DNA from: Verrucomicrobiales bacterium
Lineage (GTDB): Bacteria; Verrucomicrobiota; Verrucomicrobiia; Verrucomicrobiales; DEV007
Assembly: GCA_029212615.1 (NCBI GenBank)
Contig: JARGPJ010000010.1
Coordinates: 1 to 64,000, forward strand
DNA length: 64,000 nt
Reading direction: 5' to 3'
Shown here: positions 58,838 to 64,000 of the stretch, piece after piece
How the letters are laid out: the number at the start of each line of letters is the position of its first letter
How positions within the stretch are numbered: position 1 is the stretch's first letter
Notes under the pieces: generated by a model
Told to the model about the DNA's origin: nothing
What the model saw: only the letters and a program-made list of their open reading frames with translations
The model's database searches: none
Position numbers and translations under genes: made by a program

Positions 58838-58984
58838 TCATGCGTCCCTGCTCAAGTGAAACGCAAGAAGTGCATTTTTGCTCGAAAGCTGAAGCTTCCA
58901 ACTATCCGCCTCGTCATCATTCGACGGCAGATTTGCCGGAAGCGCTGCGGCCACCCCAATCAGAAACAGACACCAGTTATTCAT
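58838..58984 (-). CDS. candidate 48-aa membrane peptide or gene remnant
   Basis: A minus-strand frame gives MNNWCLFLIGVAAALPANLP followed by an Asp/Glu patch and SKNALLAFHLS. One hydrophobic span is present. The frame extends upstream with a WVSTGAWI stretch, and about 120 nt further upstream a related-looking stretch AWIITALLCGAVHLIPAN appears in another frame. This could be the remains of a membrane protein or a chance frame. The region 58985-59256 shows nothing else I can support. Confidence 0.2.
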   Translation of the reverse strand: MNNWCLFLIGVAAALPANLPSNDDEADSWKLQLSSKNALLAFHLSRDA

Positions 58985-59256
58985 GATCCAGGCTCCGGTT
59001 GAAACCCAAAGATGCTTCGTTTTGAAATAGTCAGGAGAAGACGAGCGAGACCAATCAGCAGAAAACACTGAGCAAAGTTCTATTGGCAGGAATCAGATGC
59101 ACCGCTCCGCAAAGTAGCGCGGTGATGATCCAGGCAGCCTTGATGACCTTCTACAGGACCTCTTCAGCTTCGAATAGAAGAAAGACATGAGAGCTCGAGA
59201 ACGGCAGCCACCAAGAGAATGAAAAAGAACCGGCCCTCCACCTTCGATGGAGACCC

Positions 59257-59287
59257 AAAAAAGGCCCGCTGAAAATCAACGGGCCTT
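59257..59287 (-). terminator. Rho-independent terminator after tRNA-Asp
   Basis: On the minus strand AAGGCCCG, a GTTGATTTTCAGC-type loop and CGGGCCTT form a perfect 8-bp stem, followed by TTTTTT. It lies directly downstream of the tRNA gene, 8 nt after its CCA end. Confidence 0.88.
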
Positions 59288-59294
59288 GGCAAAA

Positions 59295-59371
<77 letters not shown>

Positions 59372-59555
59372 ACGGTATGGCAGTCTGTCAGGACAAACTA
59401 CCTTGGTTAGGGGAGCGGGATTCTAGGCGCGGAATAAAATCCGCGCAACAAAAAATATGAAGGAAATTCATTGCTTTTGACCTCTTTCTGATGAAAAGTC
59501 CGGTCCCCTCCCCGGAAGTGCTTGGGAGGACGACTTTTTACCCCATTTTTAGACC

Positions 59556-59909
59556 ATGAACGTGATTGATAAAATCGAGCGCGAGCAGATGAAAGACGAA
59601 GTGCCCGAGTTCGCTCAGGGAGATACCGTAAATGTGCATTCCCGCGTTGTTGAGGGTGGTAAAGAACGTATTCAGATTTTCAAAGGAATCGTTCTCGGTC
59701 GCCGTGGTTCCGGAGTAAACGAAGCATTCACCGTCCGTAAGATCTCAAATGGAGAAGGTGTTGAGCGTGTTTTCCAAATTCACTCGCCGAAGATGGCCAA
59801 GGTTGAAGTCCTCAAAAAAGGCAAAGTCCGCCGCGCCAAGCTGAACTACCTTCGCGACCGTGTCGGCAAGGCTGCCACAAACGTGAAGTCAAAAGTGGTG
59901 CAGAAGTAG
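59556..59909 (+). CDS. rplS: 50S ribosomal protein L19
   Basis: L19 lies at the 30S-50S interface near the intersubunit bridges. The 117-aa protein shows the family's [32 protein letters not shown] core (cited by region). [16 protein letters not shown] and the basic [16 protein letters not shown] end complete the family pattern. It is the usual length. The gene is monocistronic here, without rpsP or trmD, which often precede it in other bacteria. A GC hairpin (59427-59446) lies in its upstream leader. Confidence 0.98.
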   Translation: MNVIDKIEREQMKDEVPEFAQGDTVNVHSRVVEGGKERIQIFKGIVLGRRGSGVNEAFTVRKISNGEGVERVFQIHSPKMAKVEVLKKGKVRRAKLNYLRDRVGKAATNVKSKVVQK

Positions 59910-59940
59910 TCAGCTTCTCCCATTTCCTAGTTTCCAAAGA

Positions 59941-59965
59941 ACGGCGGGATTTCCCGTCGTTTTTT
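59941..59965 (+). terminator. Rho-independent terminator of rplS, overlapping the convergent gene end
   Basis: ACGGCGGG (59941-59948), loop ATTT, CCCGTCGT (59953-59960) form an 8-position stem with one G-T, followed by TTTTT. The last bases overlap the stop codon of the convergent TPR gene (59964-59966). Confidence 0.85.
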
Positions 59966-61235
59966 ATGTACGCTTTTCCTGCCTCAATCCCGGGATATTC
60001 CCCATCCAGGTGCAGGCTACAGTGACCACAAGCGTCGCCAGACCAAGCCCGACCGAAAGAGGGTGAAAGCCCGCCTCTGCGATTCGAAAGGATTCGAGAC
60101 CGGCGACCACCGCAATGCTCAGGTAAACAAAACCTGTCATCGCACCGAAAACACGCCGACCGGCGGATGATTCATTGTCAAAGGCCAGCGAAGCCGGAAC
60201 CGTTGAAAGGAGCAGCCCGAGGCCAACTACCCACGCAGGCGTCCATCCGAATCCCCAAGCGAACGCCATCGCCGCGAGCGCGGCAAGAATCGCTCCTCCG
60301 ACCGCAATTCCCTGCCTCCGCTCTGTTCCTTTAAGCGCGAGTCGCGCCGACCTGTCGAGCAGGATGAGAAAGTTCCCGATCCCGGGCGCCAGCCAGATCC
60401 ACATCACGAATCCCAGCCAGACAAGGGCAAGTGATCCGGCAAGAAGCGGGCTGATCTTTTCCAGAAGACGCCCCGCAATCTGATACGCGACGTAGAGACC
60501 GATGATAATCATCCACTGCTTTCCACCGGTGAATCGCTGCATGAAAAATGAATAGGAAAGATAAAGCCGGTAAAACCTCGAACGCGCTTTGAAAGACTCA
60601 ATCAAGCCCCCTCTCGCCACTTCAGCCGACGGATCGAGTCGAAGCGCTTCCCGGAAATGAGCCTCGGCCGCCTCGTGGTCCTTGCCTTGCAGGGCACTCC
60701 ATCCTGCATTCGTATGCGCATAGCTGTTCTCCGGATCTGCCGCGAGAAGTTGCTCCACCGCCACTTCGTTCTCCGCTGACTTGCCCTGCATTCTCAGGGC
60801 ATGAGTCAGGATATTCGCCGCCATGGTGTGATCGCTGTCTACCACGAGAGAACGGCGACTCCACTCCTCGGCCCCTGCCCACCGACTCATCCCGCAATAA
60901 GCGTTGGCCTTCGTCACCAAAGCAAGAGCGTCCTCCGGATTCAAAGCAATCGCGGTCCCGGCAGCGGCCAGTGCTTCTTTATAATGTCTCAGGTCCGAGA
61001 GGATCAATGACTTCACCGAGTGAAAATACCCATTGTCCGCCTCGATCCGAATCGCTTCGTTGATTGAATGGAGAGCTTTCGTAAGCCTTCCCTCCTGACT
61101 AAGCTGACAGAGGGCCAACCGACTGTAGACAAAGGCATTCTCCGGGTCTCCCGCAAGCACCGAAAGAAAACACGACTCCGCCTCTTCCAGCCTGCCCTGC
61201 TCTTGCAAAAGAAGCCCGTGAGCCAACTCACTCAT
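59964..61235 (-). CDS. TPR-repeat protein with C-terminal membrane domain
   Basis: The 423-aa protein starts with about six tetratricopeptide repeats (1-220), each with the A-L-x-N-P pattern such as AIALNPEDALALVTKANAYCG and YAHTNAGWSALQGKDHEAAEAHFREALRLDPSAE (cited by region). From about residue 245 there are five or six membrane spans (IGLYVAYQIA, LAGSLALVWLGFVMWIW, GGAILAALAAMAFAWGF, VVGLGLLLSTVPASLAF). The repeats would face the cytosol and bind the partner. Its start overlaps the TPR-AAA+ gene stop by 4 nt (ATGA), so the two proteins probably work as a unit. I know of no characterised relative. Confidence 0.8.
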   Translation of the reverse strand: MSELAHGLLLQEQGRLEEAESCFLSVLAGDPENAFVYSRLALCQLSQEGRLTKALHSINEAIRIEADNGYFHSVKSLILSDLRHYKEALAAAGTAIALNPEDALALVTKANAYCGMSRWAGAEEWSRRSLVVDSDHTMAANILTHALRMQGKSAENEVAVEQLLAADPENSYAHTNAGWSALQGKDHEAAEAHFREALRLDPSAEVARGGLIESFKARSRFYRLYLSYSFFMQRFTGGKQWMIIIGLYVAYQIAGRLLEKISPLLAGSLALVWLGFVMWIWLAPGIGNFLILLDRSARLALKGTERRQGIAVGGAILAALAAMAFAWGFGWTPAWVVGLGLLLSTVPASLAFDNESSAGRRVFGAMTGFVYLSIAVVAGLESFRIAEAGFHPLSVGLGLATLVVTVACTWMGNIPGLRQEKRT

Positions 61236-62653
61236 TTCTGAATCCCCAGGTAGTCGAGAATTTCATCGTAGAATCCGCTTTGATTGGCGTAGAGAGCGTA
61301 ATTTTTCGCGCTCTCAAACCACTTGCGGGTGCTGGGCTTCACCTGTTTCACGGTTTTAACCAACTGCTTCTGGGTGATTGGTACAATCTTTCCCGACTTC
61401 ATCGCTTGAGCGAGAGAGCCTTCGATTGCCTGATCAAACACGGCTTTGATATCGGCACCCGAAAAATCCTTCAACTTTCTCGCCAGCCCGGCGGGGTCGA
61501 GTCCGCTGACCGGCTTTCCATCTGCCATGATCTTTACAATCTCAGCGCGTGCCACTTCGTCCGGTGGGGGAACGAAAACGAGACGGTCAAATCGTCCCGG
61601 TCGTAGAAAGGCGGAATCGAGATGCCAGGGAGCATTCGTTGCCCCGAGAACCAAAACACCATCATTCTTTGCCGACTCCCGATCCAGCTCCGCAAGAAAC
61701 TGATTGATCAGGGTTCGCCCTGCTGATGTCCGCATGTCCTTGCGGTCCGCCGCAAGCGCATCGACCTCGTCAAAAAACAGCACCGCAGGTGCCTGCCGAC
61801 GGGCGAGTTCGAATATTTCATGAAGCTTTTCCTCTGACTTCCCGATCCACATATCGAGAATCTGATGAAGACCGACGTTGAAAAATTTCGCTTTGATCTC
61901 CCCCGCTGTCGCCCGGCTAATCAGTGTCTTACCACAGCCGGGAGGACCGTAGAGGAGGACGCCACCACCGGCCTTCTTCCCGTAGGCTTCAAAGAGCTCC
62001 CGATTTTCCATGGGATAGAGGATCTTCATTCGGATATCCTCTTTGACGCTCTCCATTCCACCGACCCCGGCGAAGTCAGTGTCCGGTTTTTGCTCAAACT
62101 CGAGCTCCAGGCTGGACTCATCATCAAAAGGATCTTCGTCAAACTCCTCTTCAAACTCAGAATCAAAAAAGGCTCCTGCCTGCGAATCACCCTGCGGCAT
62201 CGGTGCCGGTCGACCTTGCCCCTCTTTAGAGGGCGGGGAACTATCCGCCCTCCGACCTCCCGCTTCACGAATGCGTTTGAGCAATTCTTCGTCCGCCAGA
62301 GACGGCTCCAGCTCGATTGCCCGGTTGTAACACTCTCGAGCGCCTTTTCCATCGGACTCTCCAAGGAGTAATTTTGCTTTCAGGAACCACGCAGGGGCAT
62401 GGGAAGGGTGCTCCTGAACAAGCTGCTCAAGACGGAGGATCGCTTCGGAAGACTTCCCCTCCAGTTCGAGCAACTGCGCAATCTGAGTCCTCGCCGTTGG
62501 ATTCCCCGGCTCCACCCCCATGGCTCGATCAAAGGTCACTCGCGCCTCATCAAACTGAAAATCGTCCAGATAGGCCTGACCTAAAAGGAGGATAAGCGGA
62601 AGATTATCGGGCGAAACAGCAAGTGCCTGCTTGAGAGATTGAATATCAGCCAT
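61232..62653 (-). CDS. AAA+ ATPase with N-terminal TPR domain
   Basis: The 473-aa protein has an N-terminal TPR region (about 1-130; LGQAYLDDFQFDEARVTFDRAMGVEPGN). An acidic linker and a classical AAA module follow: GGVLLYGPPGCGKTLISRATAGEI (Walker A), PAVLFFDEVDALAADRKD (Walker B), the ATNAPWHLD sensor and FLRPGRFDRL with the Arg finger. The lid is helical. The AAA core resembles the Cdc48/Vps4/FtsH group, without a protease. It would unfold or remodel a protein bound by the TPRs, perhaps at the membrane with its coupled TPR partner. Function not known in this lineage. Confidence 0.88.
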   Translation of the reverse strand: MADIQSLKQALAVSPDNLPLILLLGQAYLDDFQFDEARVTFDRAMGVEPGNPTARTQIAQLLELEGKSSEAILRLEQLVQEHPSHAPAWFLKAKLLLGESDGKGARECYNRAIELEPSLADEELLKRIREAGGRRADSSPPSKEGQGRPAPMPQGDSQAGAFFDSEFEEEFDEDPFDDESSLELEFEQKPDTDFAGVGGMESVKEDIRMKILYPMENRELFEAYGKKAGGGVLLYGPPGCGKTLISRATAGEIKAKFFNVGLHQILDMWIGKSEEKLHEIFELARRQAPAVLFFDEVDALAADRKDMRTSAGRTLINQFLAELDRESAKNDGVLVLGATNAPWHLDSAFLRPGRFDRLVFVPPPDEVARAEIVKIMADGKPVSGLDPAGLARKLKDFSGADIKAVFDQAIEGSLAQAMKSGKIVPITQKQLVKTVKQVKPSTRKWFESAKNYALYANQSGFYDEILDYLGIQK

Positions 62654-62673
62654 CGAATGCAGAGGATCTTAAA

Positions 62674-62787
62674 ATGAAAACGAATCAAACCGAAGTGGCA
62701 AGTGTTGAAGTGAAAAGCTCGGACCGCGGAAACTGCACCGGGCGTATCAAAATTGGGCATTCAGAGGGTCGGAATGTAATGCATTGA
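62674..62787 (+). CDS. candidate small ORF of 37 aa
   Basis: ATG 62674 follows AGAGGA at a 7-nt spacing, a good ribosome site, and opens a 37-aa frame beginning MKTNQTEVASVEVKSS and ending GRNVMH. It is basic and hydrophilic without membrane span or signal. It lies in the gap between the divergent AAA+ gene and the OmpA-like gene. The Shine-Dalgarno is the only support; it may also be a leader peptide or chance. Confidence 0.3.
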   Translation: MKTNQTEVASVEVKSSDRGNCTGRIKIGHSEGRNVMH

Positions 62788-62821
62788 GACCTGCCTTATG
62801 CCATGATGATTTCCAGCTTTC

Positions 62822-63976
62822 ATGAATTTTCCTCTCCTGCTCAGTGGCCTTTGTGCAGCGACAGCCCTTCTGTCCGGGCTTTCCCCTGCGCTCTCTGCTG
62901 CCGGGGAACCGACTCTTCAAGTGAGTTTCACTCGGGAAGGCGTCACTTTTGCCGGAAAAATTCCGAGTGAGGAATACGGGCAGACTCTCGCTGAATCGGT
63001 AAAATCAGTCCGACCTGACCTGAGTATTCTGAACCTCGGACTGAAAGTGGACCCGGAAGTGGAGGGGCCTGATCTCGGCGATCTTAAGAGCCTCCTCGCC
63101 GAACTCGGTATTTCAACTCATGAAGGACACTTCAGTATCGATGAAGAGTCGCTCACCATCGGAGGAATGACCGATAGCCGCATCACCTCAACGGCCCTCA
63201 AAATTCGTCTGGATCCGCTATTAGGGGATCGAAATTTCATCAATCGCATCTGCATCGTCAACAAAGATGATCTGCCTAAACTTTCAGTTCATCTTTCATC
63301 CGGCGAAACGAGTGGACCGCTCCTCAATTTTGATCTCATCCCGACAGCAGCAGAAGCCTACGAGCCACCCGGACTTTCAATCAGCAATCTCTTTCCAATG
63401 ATGCTGACACTCAGCGATCTGTCACGCCTCAAAGAAAAGCCTTCAATCACTGACAAGAACGCCCCGGAGGCACCCATGCAGGCCGTTCCGCTTCTGCAGG
63501 TTAGAAACATCGGAGGCTCCACTTCGAAACCAACGCCAATGCTGCGTGCAATGCCGGCACCCCCTCAGCCTACCTACATCCCGCTCTCTCCTGTCTTGTT
63601 CACCCGCGACTCATTTCTCCTTCAAGTGAATCAGGAATCGAACGTGGATGCCATCGTCGCGCAGCTCAGTGAACCTCCTCTGGCCGGGCATCCGATTCTG
63701 GTTCAACCGGTCAAGTCTGCCTCCCGAAGCGGGGCTTTTGGTGACTATCTCATCGAAAAGCGGGCAGAGGCGACAAAAACCATGCTCCTGGAAAGGGGAA
63801 TTTCCGCTTCGCTGATTTCAGTAGAAACGATCGAAGACAAAACGAGTACAGACCGGGGCGAAGTTCGACTCGTCGTTAAAATTCCTCCGCCCCCTCAGCA
63901 AATCGAATCAAAGGAAGAGGAAACTCCGGAAGAGGCGCTATCAAGCGGGACAGTTAGCGCCGCGCCTGTCGAGTGA
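62822..63976 (+). CDS. exported OmpA-like protein
   Basis: The 384-aa protein has a signal peptide (about 1-26, ending LSAAG). An N-terminal BON-like repeat region follows (LQVSFTREGVTFAGKIP and HFSIDEESLTIGGMTDS). A Pro-rich middle (about 215-255) leads to a C-terminal OmpA-like domain (about 255-360; FTRDSFLLQVNQESNVDAIVAQL, then the basic-helix motif EKRAEATKTMLLERGISASLIS). Such domains bind peptidoglycan. The BON-OmpA arrangement resembles mycobacterial ArfA. It may stabilise the cell envelope. A Glu/Pro-rich tail follows. The stop is 24 bases before the window edge. Confidence 0.75.
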   Translation: MNFPLLLSGLCAATALLSGLSPALSAAGEPTLQVSFTREGVTFAGKIPSEEYGQTLAESVKSVRPDLSILNLGLKVDPEVEGPDLGDLKSLLAELGISTHEGHFSIDEESLTIGGMTDSRITSTALKIRLDPLLGDRNFINRICIVNKDDLPKLSVHLSSGETSGPLLNFDLIPTAAEAYEPPGLSISNLFPMMLTLSDLSRLKEKPSITDKNAPEAPMQAVPLLQVRNIGGSTSKPTPMLRAMPAPPQPTYIPLSPVLFTRDSFLLQVNQESNVDAIVAQLSEPPLAGHPILVQPVKSASRSGAFGDYLIEKRAEATKTMLLERGISASLISVETIEDKTSTDRGEVRLVVKIPPPPQQIESKEEETPEEALSSGTVSAAPVE

Positions 63977-64000
63977 CGTCCCCGGACCTCCCCACTCGAC

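Noticed and set aside
59427-59446. GCGCGGA/TCCGCGC hairpin upstream of rplS
   Set aside because: No T-run on either strand; it could be a leader structure but there is no basis to call a regulator.

Overview
The window reads as one contiguous, gene-dense bacterial chromosome segment of roughly 55-58% GC by eye. Its gene set points to the Verrucomicrobiota (PVC superphylum). The markers are a DUF1552 Tat-exported protein beside a c-type cytochrome, a secreted sulfatase, a cytochrome c/PA14 protein paired with a beta-propeller protein, a YHYH-domain protein, an SHD1-hydrolase fusion, a DUF6607 protein and a SET-domain methyltransferase. This lineage call is inference from family distributions, not a phylogenetic result. 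No insertion sequence, prophage, CRISPR array or rRNA operon was seen. There is one tRNA (Asp, GTC).

Layout. 84-2054: miaB and a small membrane protein. 2116-6412: uxaC, an FAD oxidoreductase, an aldo/keto reductase and a PHP phosphatase, the first three overlapping by 4 nt. 6409-8996 (minus): a compact accessory cluster holding a 73-aa leader-like protein, a GAF protein, a mini-subtilase and a PqqD/RRE-like membrane protein. It is followed by a 720-nt intergenic region with a GC-rich structured island, a possible 30-aa Cys-containing peptide and a palindrome just before smc. 9720-14928: smc, a DsbD-alpha-like protein and a SET methyltransferase. 14932-21221: exported proteins (YHYH, LysM lipoprotein, degenerate thioredoxin, cytochrome c/PA14, beta-propeller).

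21362-27340: a probable haem/iron uptake locus with two uncharacterised proteins, a PchR-like AraC regulator and DUF6607 divergent from a TonB-dependent receptor; a Fur-type 7-1-7 palindrome lies between the last two. 27536-35792: flippase, RluD-type pseudouridine synthase, SGNH hydrolase, ECF sigma factor, orphan LolD-like ATPase, GT2 glycosyltransferase with a long disordered tail, SHD1-hydrolase. 35789-43372 (minus): a Ser/Thr kinase and a Cys-rich exported protein, then a HlyD/ABC ATPase/two-permease export operon with a Cys-rich lipoprotein at its end.

45280-51234: a complete sucrose cycle operon with sucrose-phosphatase, sucrose-phosphate synthase (its own C-terminal phosphatase domain looks dead), ROK fructokinase and amylosucrase. 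This suits sucrose as an osmolyte or carbon store. 51289-55566: sulfatase, DUF1552 and dihaem cytochrome c. 55873-63976: ABC-F ATPase, small lipoprotein, an L,D-transpeptidase with a degenerate second YkuD copy, tRNA-Asp, rplS, a TPR-membrane protein overlapping a TPR-AAA+ ATPase, and an OmpA-like exported protein at the right edge.

The best candidate for something undescribed is 6409-9420: a translationally coupled peptide/GAF/subtilase operon with an RRE-like membrane partner, next to a structured non-coding island and a possible Cys-rich peptide.
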